The notes below the pieces were generated by a model that was not told where the DNA came from, did not search any database, and saw only the letters and a program-made list of their open reading frames with translations. From positions 8,742,001 to 8,806,000 of the forward strand of contig JAPYXD010000555.1 of assembly GCA_030998225.1 (NCBI GenBank): a DNA stretch of 64,000 nt. The letters are read 5' to 3'. This stretch comes from Diplolepis rosae. Its lineage: Eukaryota; Arthropoda; Insecta; Hymenoptera; Diplolepididae. Both the position numbers and the translations under genes were made by a program. The stretch's first letter is position 1. Every line of letters starts with the position of its first letter. Below are positions 11,037-22,434 of this stretch, piece after piece.

Positions 11037-12269
11037 ACTTTGAGTGAGCCTAGGGCGCGCTATTCGATTGTCACGCTTCGCGCTCGATCTTATATTCTTC
11101 CCATACATATAAGTTTATTTCTTGTAATTTGATACTAAATTTCAAGTCAATTTTATAATATTGTAGATGTGAATTACATTTTCGCAAAGTTACTAAATCT
11201 TTTTATTTCAAATGAAAAAGGAAATTCAATTTACTCAAGGCTTTATCATCCTTAAGGAACTAATTCTCATCATGACACTCGCGCTTCGCGCTCGTTTTTC
11301 TGTATTCATTTCTGTAACTTTCTAATAAAATTTAAGAAAATTTATCTTTGAAATATCTCAAAAAGGAAAAAATTCGTGGACTAGTTTTAAGCAAAAATTT
11401 TTTTATTTTAAAGTCTATTTTGTATCTCATACATATTATTGTTAAAAAATTGAATTTTTGATTTTTAGTATTTAAAATCAAAACATAAAATATACATCTT
11501 GTCAAAAAATGTCATATTGAGAATATGTAGAACTCATTTAGGCAAATAATTTTCCATCTTAATTTTTTTTTCGTATGTCATATATTTTGTTTAAATAATG
11601 GAATTTTTAAATTTTAATCATATTTTTTGAAATTAAAATAAAAAATATACGTTTTATCAGTAACTATGTCAGACAAAATTTTCAGATCTTATTGAAATGA
11701 ATAATTTTCCAAACTTACGACAAAAATATCAAACTCAACTAATTAATTGTTGAAAAAATTGAATTTTAGATTTTCAATAGTATTTTTTGTAATTAAAAAG
11801 AAAAATATTCATCTTATAAATAATGTTCGGATTCAAACTTTCAGATCTACATGTAGTAAACAATTTTGTATCATAACATTTTTTTCCTATTTCGTATAAT
11901 TTAACTGGCAAATGGAATTTAGGTTTTTACTTTCTTCAAGTTTTAACATACTGTAATTTTCTTAATTTTAGTTTAATCGAAAAATGTTATAGGATAATTA
12001 GTATAGATTTATGAAAACTATCAATAACCGATATTGGAATTTTGGATTTTTTCATAAACTTTTGTTCAAAAACACAAAAAATCCTCCTATTTTGACATAT
12101 TTTGTTTAAATAATGGAATCTTAGAATTTTAATTCTATTTTTTAAAATTAAAATGAAAAATATACGTTTTATCAGAAAATATTTCTGACAAAATTTGTGG
12201 ATATTATTGAAACGAACCATTTTAAAAACTTACGCTTTTCTTGTATTTCACATATTATTGTTAAAAAAA

Positions 12270-12880
12270 TTAATTTTGGATTATTAATATTAAAATCAAA
12301 TTTAATGCGATATAAGAGTTTGAAACTCTCTACGAGGACAGCTGTCGGCAACGTATCCTATCTGATACGCGACTAGTGATCCTCCGATAATATATGCAGT
12401 GGCAGGAATTTCAAACTCAACTAATTAATTAAAATCAAAACTGAAAATATACATCTTGTCAAAAAATGTCCTATTGAGAATATGTAGACTTCATTCAGGT
12501 AAAGAATTTTCCATCTCAACGTTTTTTTCGTATATCACATATTTTGTTTAAATAATGGAATTTTTCAATTTAAATCATATTTTTTTAAATAAAAATAAAA
12601 AATATACGTTTTATCAAAAACTATGTCAGACAAAATTTGTAGATCTTATTGAAACAGACAATTTTGCAAACTTATGTTTTTATCGTATTTCACATATTAT
12701 TGTTAAAAAAATGAATTTTGGATTTTTAATATTAAAATCAAAATTGGAAATATACATCTTGTCAAAAAATGTCCTATTGAGAATATGTAGACTTCATTCA
12801 GGCAAATAATTTTCCATCTTAACGTTTTTTCCGTATGTCACATATTTTGTTTCAATAATGGAATTTTTTAATTTTAATCG
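12270..12880. repeat. 300-bp internal tandem duplication
   Basis: The stretch containing TCCTATTGAGAATATGTAG appears at about 12470 and 12770 with nearly identical surroundings and the same AAATAATGGAATTTTT context, giving a step of 300 bp. Confidence 0.7.
12301..12427 (-). mobile_element. SINE 5' module with 12-bp target duplication
   Basis: ATTAAAATCAAA at 12289-12300 is repeated at 12428-12439. The insert reads, on the minus strand, TAATTAGTTGAGTTTGAAAT, then a part with GGAGGATCACTAGTCGCG and GGATACGTTG, ending near GAGTTTCAAACTC and TATCGCATTAAA. The closest relative is 26050-26163. The tRNA-like 3' module is absent. Confidence 0.75.
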
Positions 12881-13449
12881 TATTTTGTAAAAATTCAATT
12901 CAATCTAAAAAAGTCGATATCTATAGATATTGACTTTTTTCAAGTTTTAACATACTATAACTTTCCTTTAGTTTAATCGAAAAATGTTATTAGTATAATT
13001 AGTAGAGATTTATGAGAACTATCAGAAACCAGTATTGAAATTTTTGATTTTTTCATAAAGTTTTTCTAAAACACAAAAAATGCTCCTATTTTGACAATTT
13101 TTATCGAATGTCGCTGGTTAATGAACTTTTCTGTACTTTTTCGGCTCCGATAAAGTATTCTAAACCTCAATTCAATCAGATAATTTTATCGAGAATTATC
13201 GAGTATAAGACCTACAGACACTTTCGTAAAAACTATTTTTTTCATTCAGGGTGTCTCAAAACGTAAAGATTTGATGAAAATTTCAAAAGTCATTTTTCAC
13301 ATAAATCTAATACCTTCTCATATGATGAGAATGTAAAAATGAAATAATCTTCAATTTGTCTATGTGCCTCAATTTTGCTAAAAGTTGAGTAAAGTTTCTC
13401 GAACTCTTTTTCTCCGTCTAATGTATCAAAATATTTAAATTGAAGAAAT

Positions 13450-14100
13450 TTATCCAACAGTGGATATTTTTCGTGATATTAAACTTGTCCCAAAAATTAT
13501 AAAAGTGTACGCCACTGGTTTCTCTTTTTATGTTCTTTTTGTAGGAGGCAGCACCTGCTTTCATCCCCGATTCAGTATAAGGGTATAAAGCGGGGGTGTG
13601 TAACGGCAGGTCAGGACAAAAAAGATGATTGTCAGAAGGGGAACCTCGAGATAAAAAGATATAGAAGAGTCTCGTTCTCTAGAGCACGAAGAAGGGTCCT
13701 AGCTCTGGTCCCATTTCTCGTTTAGTTAGGGGACCCCAGTACTCTACTCACGTGTCCCTCCCTTTATTATTCTATGAGACACCTGTGAGCTCGACCCGTA
13801 TATTTATTTATCCATGGGGAATCGAAAGCACACATCTACCTGGAGATGCGTTATATATAAAGGTTCTGAATGCAACCGAATCTTCTTGGACGATGGTCCT
13901 GAATTTTGAGGGTAGAGTATAAGAGGGCTGGAAACTCACCGTGACCTTTCGCCATCTTACTTCAATATATATTCAACTTTTCGATTCATAACTATAGAAA
14001 CACGCAATTTCTCCCTCCTACCTGCTTCTGGACCAAAAAACCGGTCGCTGGCGGAAATGAAGGTGAGAAGTTTTCTCGACTTTGCACCTCGCACACTTGT
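13450..14100. other. Unique island with candidate promoter and first exon
   Basis: A 550-base block of balanced composition without window repeats. It contains an E-box CACGTG at about 13752, a TATATAAA box at 13854-13861 and, about 200 bases downstream, GGAAATGAAG followed at once by GTGAGAAG. An ATG-AAG first coding exon with a good splice donor at 14063 is possible but not shown. No acceptor-linked coding exon is seen nearby. Confidence 0.3.
13854..13861 (+). promoter_or_regulatory. Possible TATA box
   Basis: TATATAAA followed by GG in a unique block; a start near 13885 would be expected. Such matches are common in A+T-rich DNA, so support is weak. Confidence 0.25.
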
Positions 14101-14293
14101 TTCATTAATTTTCATTCAGGAAAATCATTGCTATTATGTATTCTTATTTGAAATTCTACCTCACTCATCTCTTTCAGAATTGTAAGTTGTATTTGTTTGT
14201 GAATTTATGTTTTTTCGTAAATATCATAAACTTTAAACCTATCTCTGCAAAAAAGTTGATATTAACTCTATTAATAATATTTGTAATGTTGGA

Positions 14294-14988
14294 CAGAGCT
14301 GAGTAAAATGGTTCTCAAAATGTATTTAAAATGTAACATGCAAAATAGTTTCTCAAAATCCATTTAAAATGAAAAATAGAAAATGATTTTCTATTTAAAA
14401 TGAAAAATGCAAAATGTATATTTGAAATAGGTTAGTACAAAATGCAAAATGGATTTTTAATAATACAAAAAATTACATCAAGAACATTTATTATTCTTTG
14501 CGGATGTGTTCATTTGCTTTAAGTAGCAATTGCTTCTCGAATATTGCGTCCCCCATGGATCTTCTTTTTGGGCGCAAAATCATGTCTACGTAACTAAATA
14601 GTAAAATAAAAACACTGTTTCGAAAAATGGCTGCCTGCGCGAGCAGCGCGTGTTGGCTTCCCGCTGGAGAAATTCTGCCATCGGCTGTAAACTGGCGCGC
14701 GATTCAATACCGAATTAAATTAATTCGATTTTAAATCACGCGCCAAATTTTGACCAATGGCAGCATTTCTCCGGTGGAAAGTCAACATGTGCTTTTACTC
14801 GTCCAGGGCAGAACCAAAAAAAAACTAGAAAATAGTATTTTAAGTTGAAAATAGGTTGAAAACCTATTTAAAATGGAAAATGCAAAATGTTTTTCTTCTT
14901 CCTATTTAAAATACAAAATGAAAAATGGCATTTTGCATTTCAAATAGGTATTTGAAATGGATTCATTTGAAATAGTTACCCAGCTCTA
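14294..14988. mobile_element. hAT-type non-autonomous element with 8-bp duplication
   Basis: ATGTTGGA is present at 14286-14293 and 14989-14996. Ends are CAGAGCTGAGTAA and TTACCCAGCTCTA, a 13-base imperfect inverted repeat of the hAT type. Subterminal regions are rich in ATTTAAAATG and AAAATGCAAAATG words in both orientations. Length 695 bp, no transposase. It interrupts the 3' region of a hammerhead-type element that resumes at 14997. Confidence 0.85.
14622..14822. repeat. GC-rich palindrome nested in the hAT element
   Basis: Arms at about 14622-14718 and 14722-14822 are imperfect reverse complements. Landmarks are GGAGAAATTCTGCCA against TGGCAGCATTTCTCC and GGCGCGCGATT against AATCACGCGCC. 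The centre is TTAAATTAATTCGA. The base composition contrasts with the A+T-rich ends, so this is either an insertion or the original core of the hAT element. Confidence 0.7.
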
Positions 14989-15039
14989 ATGTTGGATAAT
15001 TGGCTTTAGGGTCCATAAATGAAAAAAACAGTAGTTTCA

Positions 15040-15073
15040 AACGTTTCGACTCTGATTGGAGTCCTCATCAGTG
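15040..15073 (-). ncRNA. Hammerhead-ribozyme-like core, copy 1
   Basis: On the minus strand CTGATGA is followed by one extra G, a GACTC/GAGTC stem with loop CAATCA, then GAAAC and GTTT. This is the CUGAUGA - stem II - GAAA arrangement of hammerhead ribozymes. The extra base before stem II and the lack of an obvious stem III within one monomer argue for a degenerate or dimer-type motif. It sits just upstream of the conserved tail GGACCCTAAAGCCAA, as at 47.6 and 60.2 kb. Confidence 0.5.
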
Positions 15074-15075
15074 AT

Positions 15076-15490
15076 CTTTATTTCTAGAATATGAAAAAAT
15101 AACTAGTGAACATTGTGCATGTGAGTCCCACTTATGAGTACAACTTTGGTATTGTGTAAAGAATAAAAGTATGAGGAAATTCACATAAAATTATACATAA
15201 ACATTTTTTGGGGAAACACAAGAGAAATCTTAAGAGAATTAATATTGAAAAGTAACACATACATTTTTTAAAAACATCTGAGATAAAAGAAACTAGACAC
15301 GTTTATGTATAAATGTAACTTAAAATGTGGATGTAAGTACTTCAAAAATATGAATAAATAACTCAAAAAAGACCTTATCAACCATTAGTCATTAACATTT
15401 ATCTTGAAAGATGAATAAACCTTTATGAAGCATTTCGTGACATGTTCCGGCATGTATTCATTGTGTTATTGACCTACAACTTTAAATTTG
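15076..15490. other. AT-rich, possibly body of the hammerhead element
   Basis: Lies on the 5' side of the hammerhead core. No reverse transcriptase or endonuclease frame is visible, and the 155-bp tandem units found beside the other copies are not evident. Confidence 0.35.
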
Positions 15491-15504
15491 TAATAATTAA
15501 TTTT

Positions 15505-15775
15505 TAAGTAATGAGAAACAAAAGTTTCAGTGCTTATAAGTCGCTTTTATAACAATTATAAGTGAAGCCAAGTGTGTTTTGTGAGCAGTCGACCGGCAAT
15601 CGAAAGACCTGGGCTCGAATCCCAGCGCAGTCGAAAACGTCTTGTTTTCCACAGAAAGAGTTAAAATTCTTTAAATTTGAATATAAATATAATATATAAT
15701 AATTAAAAGGAGTGTAAATTGTCATATGGAAGCGAATTATGGCACTGGAATGTTTGCCTTTCTAAAATTGTAATG
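15505..15775. repeat. Palindromic 'TTTCAGTGCCATAAGTCG' repeat with SINE inside
   Basis: Arms (TTTTTAAGTAATGAGA...AAGTTTCAGTGCTTATAAGTCG and its near complement ending at CCTTTCTAAAATTGTAATG) match the units at 17161-17355, 17565-17755 and 18055-18250. The SINE at 15584-15676 separates the arms. Confidence 0.65.
15584..15676 (+). mobile_element. tRNA-like SINE, 3' module
   Basis: GCAGTCGACCGGCAATCG, AAAGACCTGGGCTCGAATCC and CAGCGCAGTCGAAAACGTCT, then a tail ending CACAGAAAGAG...ATTCTTTAAAT. CTGGG-CTCGAAT-CCCAG forms a T-arm and GCTCGAATCC is a B-box. The preceding TCGA/TCGA stem could be an anticodon arm. The D-arm is missing, so this is not a working tRNA gene. Confidence 0.7.
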
Positions 15776-15800
15776 TATCCCCAACTATTGAACTATTTTT

Positions 15801-17129
15801 ACATTCTCATCATGGATGAGAAGGTATTGGTTTTATGTGAAAAATCTTTACGTTTTCAGACCCCCTGGGTAAGAAAAAGGGTTTTTACGAAAGTGTCTGT
15901 CTGTCTGTCTGTAATAGGTCGTGTGCGGCATAACTCTCGATAGAATTATCAGATTGAATTAAGCTTTGGCACACTTTATCGGAGCCGAAAAAGTAAGGAC
16001 AAGTTCGTTAACCAGCCACATCCAATCAAAATTGAGGGATTGAGCACCACTTTTGTGTTTTTGAAAATAACTTTTTGAAAAAATCAAAAATTTCAATACT
16101 GGTTTTTGATAGTGCTGACAAATCTCTACAAATTATTCTGATAACATTTTTTGATTAAATCAAAATTAGAAATGTTACAGCATATTCAAATTCGAAAAAA
16201 GTCAATATCAAAATTCCATTTTCCAGTTAAATTATACGAGATACGAAAAAACGTTATGATACAATATTATTTTTTACATAAAGACCTACAAATTTGAATC
16301 GTAACATTTCTTCATAAGGTGCATATTTTTCTTTGTAATTTAAACAAAAAATATTGAAAATCCAAAATTCAATTTTTTAACAATAATATGTGAAATACGA
16401 AAAAAACGTAAGAATACAAAGTTGTTCGTTTCAAAAAGGTCTACAAGTTTTGTCTCACACAGTTTATGAAAAAACATAATATTTTTTATTTCAATTCCAA
16501 AAAATACGATTAAAATTCAAGAATTCCATTTTTTAGACAAAATATATGAGATACATAAAAAACGTTTAGATGAAAAATTATTTGCCTAAATGAGGTATAC
16601 ACATTCTTATTATGAAATTTCTCGACAGGATGTATTTTTTATGTTTTGATTTTTAATATTGAAAAAATTTGATTTTTTTCACCAAAATATGTGAGATACG
16701 AAATAAGCATTGTTCTGCAAAATCGTTTCCTTGAATAAAGTCTACGATTGTTTTTCCTTTTTTAGATATTTGGAAGAAAATAAATTTTTCTAATCATGTA
16801 ATTTATTAAAAAGTTATACTGAACTATATACAGAAAATCGAGCGCAAAGCATGAGTGTCATGATGAGAATGTGTTCCTTAAGGCCGATAGAGCCTTAAGT
16901 AAATTGAATTTCCTGTTTCACTTAAACTGAAAAAGAAATTTAGTGAATTTGAGAAAATGAGTAATTTACATCATCTTTAATATTATAAAATTGGTTTGAG
17001 CTTCAGTATTAAATTATAAGAAATAAACTTAAATGTATGCGAAGAGCACATGACCGAGCGCAAAGCGCGAGGTCCAGAAAGAACGGAGCGCGAAGCGCGC
17101 GATGAGAATGTGCCCGCCAAGCGGGCAGA
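15801..17129 (+). mobile_element. Long element copy C, near complete
   Basis: Starts ACATTCTCATCATGGATGAG after a T-run and ends GCCCGCCAAGCGGGC near 17126. It includes the TCTG run (15897-15912), the block ending AACCAGCCACATCCAATC, the 150-bp internal units, TCATGATGAGAATGTGTTCC at 16860 and hairpins near 17057 and 17090. The host is the CCCCAACTATTGAAC repeat seen again at 17499 and 17989. Confidence 0.85.
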
Positions 17130-17149
17130 TTTCTTTATATGTATTTATG

Positions 17150-18525
17150 TTTTTTATATTTTATTCGATTTTTAAGTAATGAGACACAAGAATTTTATAA
17201 AAGCCAAACGTTTCAGTGCCATAAGTTGTTTTTTTTAAGACTATTTTAAATGGTGCCAAGTGTTTTATAACATAAACCTTATTCATAATTGTCATGAATA
17301 AACGAATTATGGCGCTAAAACCTCTGTCTTTTCTAGAATTGTTGTGTCTCATTGCTTAAAAATTGAATACTAGAAAATTTACAAAACTTTTCAAAATAAA
17401 ATGCGGAAAATTGAGGAAAAATTATTACATGTTTCGCATTTTATTCTAAAAAGTTTTGAAAATTATCTAGAACTCTCTTTCGTAATGCATAATGTATCCC
17501 CAACTATTGAATTTTTTTTTTCTTGTATGATAATTAATTTAGCATGGGGTTAGTTTTTTCTTGATTTTTAAGTAATTAGACACAAGAATTTTAGAAAGGG
17601 CAAACATTTCAGTGCCATAAGTCGTTTTTTAAATACAATTTTGAATAGTGTCATGTGTTTTATAATATAAACATAAAATATATAAATGTCATAAAAAAGC
17701 GAATTATGGCCCTGAAACCTTTGTCTTTTCTGAAATTTTTGTGTCTAATTGCTTAAAAATAAAATAAAATTCACCGCGTGCCAAATTAATTATTACACAC
17801 GGAAAAAATAGTCCAAGAAAGTATATAGAATTTTTCAAAAATCTGGTATACATTACGGAAGAGAATTCTGGAAAATTTACAGAACTTTTCAAAATAAAAT
17901 GCGGAAAATTGAGGAAAAATTATTGCATGTTTTGCATTTTATTCTGAAAAGTTTTGTAAATCTTCGAGAACTCTCTTTCGTAATGTACCCCCAACTATTG
18001 AACTTTTTTTTTCTTGTATGATAATTAATTTAGCATGGGGTTAGTTTTTTTCGATTTTTAAGTAATCAGACACAAGAATTTTAGAAAGGGCAAGCATTTC
18101 AGTGTTATAAGTTGTTTTTTAAAGACAATTTAGAATAGTGTCAAGTGTTTTATAATATAAACATAAAATATATAAATTTCATGAAAAAGCGAATTATGGC
18201 TCTGAAACCTTTGTCTTTTCTGAAATTGTTGTGTCTCATTGCTTAAAAATCGAAAAGCTGATCCCATGCCGAATTAATTACTACACGCGGCAAAATATTT
18301 CAATAAAGTTTAAAGAACTGTTCGAAAATTGGGGATACATTACGGAATTCTGACAAATTTACAGAACTTTTCAGATTAAAATAACGAATATTGAGGAAAA
18401 ATGATTGAAGATTCCGCATTTTATTTTAAAAAGTTTTGTAAATTTTCAAGAACTCTCTTCTGCAATGTATCCCCAACTCTTAAACAGTTCTCTAAACTTT
18501 ACTGAATTTTTTTTCCCGTGCAAAT
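17150..18525. repeat. Compound tandem array of about 490-bp units
   Basis: AGCATGGGGTTAG occurs at 17541 and 18032, a step of 491 bp. Each unit combines a palindrome of about 200 bp (CAGTGCCATAAGTCG, GCGAATTATGG) with a second palindrome (ACAGAACTTTTC, AAATGCGGAAAATTGAGG, CATTTTATTCTGAAAAG). A third, earlier partial unit is at 17161. The last unit ends near 18525 in TTTTTTTTCCCGTG. No coding frame extends through it. Confidence 0.7.
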
Positions 18526-18529
18526 ATAC

Positions 18530-19365
18530 ATATTTTTTAACTCTAATGTTAGAAAGTGAAATTTTGAGCAATAATATAATTTCGAAGCAGCCTTAGAATA
18601 GAGTACCAGAGTCAATGATAGATTTAGAAACTCTTCAACACTAGCTTCCGACTTTCGTTTGGTCGTTATATAGATGTGAGAGATCATCAGGTGAGAATTG
18701 AAGATGGAGAAAGTGCTTTCGCGTGGACGATGAAAGACAGAGACGATCGTCAGTTATTCCTATATAAGTATATAGTGTATATAGAATTTAATCCCGGTGA
18801 CTTGGAAACGAAAAGGTAAAGAGAGAAAGAGAGACGCAAACAACTTTCTGCGAAGGCGAGCCGCAGCATCCAATGAATTGGGAGCGACCTGGGAAATTGT
18901 CGAGAGTCGACCGGTTTCTTTGCCAATCGTTGAACGAGACGATGTCATCGCACTAAGAAAAGTGGCATTTACTTCTGTACCATAAGAATATTTGAGTTTA
19001 TATTCCTCATAAATGATCTCTTTTACTCCAAGCTTGAAAGACACAACTTTGCTCTCTTTTATGTTCTGATGTTACAAGTGCGGATTATTTTTAAGAGATA
19101 GTCTTCTATAAAAATCAACTTTATGTTTACGGAACATTCAATTTAAGCAATTTATTCCTTTTTTGAAATGTTTAAGTCATAAATGTTGTAGGGAGTTGTT
19201 CAAAGTTTACCTGAGGTTCTTTTTATTATTTTTGGAGCTCTCTTCTCTCGTGTTATTTTTTAATTTCATCTTTCACTCTTTAACTATTAAAAAACTTTCT
19301 AACTTAAAAAAATTTTCAATTTCTTTAGATTTCAGAAATCTGAACGTAAATGATAGCGAAATTTA
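18530..19365. other. Unique island, no gene recognised
   Basis: Balanced composition from about 18600 to 19060. Frames of 63 codons (plus, 18797-18985) and 94 codons (minus, 18760-19044) overlap over the same bases; neither shows a domain. A TATATAAG word at about 18761 follows TCAGTTATTC, a weak promoter-like combination. Confidence 0.35.
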
Positions 19366-21176
19366 AGGTAGTTCGTTCACAAAAATTAGACCTCAGGCAA
19401 AAATAGATAATTTTGCTTTCAAGAATAGCAATATTATTATTGAAGGGCGAATTTGAAAGAGAAAAGTTTGTTTTTCATGAAAAGAATTTGATACACAAAA
19501 AAAATAATGTTATTAATAAATTTTATTCCCGTGTGGAAATTTTAGTCGGGGACTAGCCAGTCCACGGTCGGGGAGCCCAGTTTTAAGTGGGGCTTTGGTC
19601 GGGCTTTCTGGCTGGGATCCGGCCAGAACCGTCACGCTCGCTTGTCCAGCCCCCGACCGGGGAGCCCAGATGGTGTATGGTCGGGGAGCCCGACTTTAAG
19701 TCGGGATCTGGTCGGGGAGCTCAGCTTTAAGTCGGGCTCTAGTCGGGTTTTCTGGCTGGGATTCGAACAGAACCATCACGTTCGCTTATCCGGCCCCCAC
19801 CGGGACTTAGCGGTATTCTAGCAGGTTTAAATATTAAAATAATAAGATGACAATTTTAATTCAATTTTTAAAAAAACTTAAAAAAAGGTTTTGGTTGCCG
19901 TAACCAAAAGTCGGGTTCTCCTAAACGAACTTTGGATGGGAGTTCTTGATTTCTGGTTGCTGCAATCCAACCTTTTTTTGCGTGTAAAGGCTCATTTTAT
20001 ACCTTAAAAGATTCTCTAAAACTCTTTTTTTCTTATTTAAAGCTCTCTTCTTTTTCGCACCGATTCTATTTTGTTCTTTGATGATCTCTTTTCTATCCAT
20101 GATATTTCAAAAAACAACTTCAAAATTTGAAGTATACATTTACAAAATGTATCAAACAATCTCACAAACAAAAGGTAATCAACTTTCTGTCAAACGCGCT
20201 TTTAAGGTTATGTATTTACACACACAAGTTTTTTCATGGCGAGAAACTTATATTTTATTTATTTATTAATTTTTTTATTCAGCATTTCAAACCATTATAA
20301 TAAAAATAAAAATTGTATCTATATATACCTATTTATATTTACCATACTCTAAATTTTAAAAATCGTCCTTTTCAGATCAATTGCAAGTTAATGTTATACT
20401 AAAAATATTCATTTGATAAAATAAAATATTTCATGTTAATTTTCTTTGAAAAAAGTGGGCACTGTGTGCTTAATATTTTAACTACGCACTGATTATTACT
20501 GGTTATGACGCTGAATAAAAATTTGCCCATAAAGAGCGCTCGACCATATCTCTCGACTGGGTTTTTGAATAAAAATAATATATACCTGGCCAGCCCCCTA
20601 CCATCTTCCGACTGGGCTTTTGAGTAAAAATATACCCGGCTAGTTCCCGACCATATCCCGACTGGGCTTTTAAGTAAAAATATACCTGTCTAGTCCCCGA
20701 CCATATCCCGGCTCGGCTTCTGAATAAAAATATACCCGGCTAGTCCCCGACCATATCCCGGCTGGGCTCGACGTAAAAAAAAAGTGTCCCGACCCGCCCC
20801 CGACCAGGAACCATGCTGTAATAGGGCTAAATGGGGCTATTTCCACACGGGTTTTTGCCCAAACTTATTTTCTTATCGCTTCGAGCCAAATTTTTAAAAA
20901 TGATGCGATTCTAATAAATCACGGTTCATTTTCTTAGAAAAAAGATTCTCTACAACTTGACCGTTTCCAATTTTTGAAAATGAATTGAAGCGATAAAAAA
21001 ATAAGTTTGGGCAAAAATAAAATTTATTAATAAAATTATTTTTTTGTGTTTAAAATTTTTTTCATGAAAAATAATCTTTTTTCTTTCAAATCAGTCCTTT
21101 AATAAAAATATTGATATTCTTGAAAGCAAAATTATCTATTTTTGCCTGAGGTCTAATTTTCGTGAACGAACTACCT
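19366..21176. mobile_element. MITE-A copy 2, split
   Basis: Arms at 19366-19527 and 20852-21176, ends AGGTAGTTCG and CGAACTACCT. The left neighbour is TA but the right is CA, so the target duplication has decayed. The loop region is shorter than in copy 1. Confidence 0.75.
19528..20851. mobile_element. GC-rich element with CCCGTGTGGAAAT ends
   Basis: A 13-base perfect inverted repeat CCCGTGTGGAAAT bounds 1324 bp inserted in the T-run of MITE-A (TTTTATT before, TTTTTGCCC after). The left third carries repeats such as GGTCGGGGAGCCC with hairpin words CCCGACTTTAAGTCGGG, and a duplicated block starting GGCTGGGAT about 141 bp apart (about 19610 and 19751). The right end carries four units of about 56-64 bp with CCCGACCATATCCCG. 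Subterminal repeat clusters suggest a CACTA-like or similar class; no transposase and no exact target duplication, so the superfamily is open. Confidence 0.75.
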
Positions 21177-21393
21177 CAATGGTGAGAAGATTAAAAAAAT
21201 TGATAGTTTACATGAAAGAGATGATTGAAGTAAGAAATGTCTGGTGAAAAAATCGCAAAATTCGGTAAATATGTTTGGTTTTATCAACCGAGGCCTGAAA
21301 AAATTCTTAGCCGTATATAAAATATAAATTAATATAATATAGAAATAATATTTTGCCAAGAAATATAAATTCTATGAAAATATTTTCTATTTA

Positions 21394-21560
21394 CACTCAA
21401 AGAACAGTTTTTTCTAATATACAGGGAAACGAAAAATTTCTTTTCCCTGAAAAAAAATTTTGATTCGAAGAAATTTCTTTTAATTCAAAGAAAAAGATTT
21501 ATCATATTAAAGAAAATTAAAGAAAAATGTTTTTTTTTATTCATACAAACTGTGTTACAG
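21394..21560. repeat. TACACTCAAAGAACAG-type terminal fragment
   Basis: TTACACTCAAAGAACAGTTT matches the left end of 21721-21916. TTTCTTTTAATTCAAAGAAA follows, relating it to the TTTCTTTGA palindromes at 44.3, 49.1 and 56.9 kb. Confidence 0.55.
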
Positions 21561-21720
21561 GTTAACAAATAGCTTTAAAAATTGAAGTAATGTGAAATTT
21601 TGAATTTTCACGAGTAAAATGGAATTTAAAAGTAAATTAGAAACGGAATATGTTTAAAATATTTACGTGGTTGGAAGTTAAAAACGTAAAATACTCAAAT
21701 AGTATACGGAATTTGAAAGT

Positions 21721-21916
21721 TACACTCAAAGAACAGTTTTTAAATTTAAAAAACATTTCTTGCAAATGAAAATTTGTTTATTTCAAAGAAATTTCGTTGA
21801 GTTTGAACAAATGATTTTCTTTACATTTTGATGAATTTCTTTCAATTAAAAAAGATATGTTTAAGTCGAAGAAGTGTTTCTTTCATTATAATTGAAAGGA
21901 ACTGTTCTTTCATGTA
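21721..21916. mobile_element. Small inverted-repeat element
   Basis: Ends TACACTCAAAGAACAGTT and AACTGTTCTTTCATGTA are inverted repeats including TA. The interior is a poor palindrome rich in AAAGAAATTTC. About 196 bp; a likely member of the TTTCTTTGA family. Confidence 0.6.
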
Positions 21917-22161
21917 GATTTGCTCTAGAGGACTGAAGGACCATTGAATCGAAAAATTCAAGTACTTATAGATTAAATCATTTACAGACTTCTTTTTTTA
22001 ACTCGAGGATATAAAATAATAATAATAATAATAAAATTTCAAATGTTAAGGGATAGAAAACTAGTAGAATTAAAAATTACAAAAATAGTAACGATGGTAT
22101 ATTAAACTCCATGGGATAAGTACAGAAAAATATTGTAAAGATTGAATAAAATATTATTTTA

Positions 22162-22432
22162 CTCTCTAAATCTGAATCGGTCAAAATGTACTGATTATCA
22201 GTGAAATTTGACTGATTCAAAGAGCTAAAAAAGGTTACTATTAATCAGTCAAATTTCACTGATTACTTCAGTGAAAATTAACTTATTTAACATTGAAAAA
22301 TATTTATTCCACTAATGAATCAGTAAAAATTAACTGATTTAACAGTTAAAAATATCATTTTCACTGATGAATCAATAAAAAAGCAAATCACTGATTCAAT
22401 CAGTGAAATTTTACTAATTCAGATTTAGAGAG
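22162..22432. mobile_element. MITE-B copy 1
   Basis: Ends CTCTCTAAATCTGAATC and GATTTAGAGAG with TA on both sides (22160-22161, 22433-22434). The interior repeats ACTGATTC, CAGTGAAATTTGACTGATTC and AGTGAAAATTAACT in both orientations, so it folds into several stems. Tc1/mariner-type MITE by target site. Confidence 0.85.
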
Positions 22433-22434
22433 TA

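Larger units (their letters stand above)
11042..13334 (-). mobile_element. Long element copy B, expanded
   Basis: The 5' end is at 13334 (GATGAGAATGT on the plus strand). The GCGC hairpin-rich part lies at 11050-11095 and 11275-11300, and the last piece beyond GCCTAGGGCG is missing. It is longer than the other copies because part of the internal repeat field is duplicated (12270-12880), and a SINE is inserted at 12301-12427. Confidence 0.8.

Noticed and set aside
11987..12220. 77-codon frame rich in KI/FI residues
   Set aside because: Lies in the long-element internal repeat field; similar text occurs out of frame in other copies.
10883..13446. LTR retrotransposon with 154-bp LTRs
   Set aside because: The direct repeats are pieces of other families, lack TG...CA ends, and the interior is a reversed long element with no gag or pol frame.
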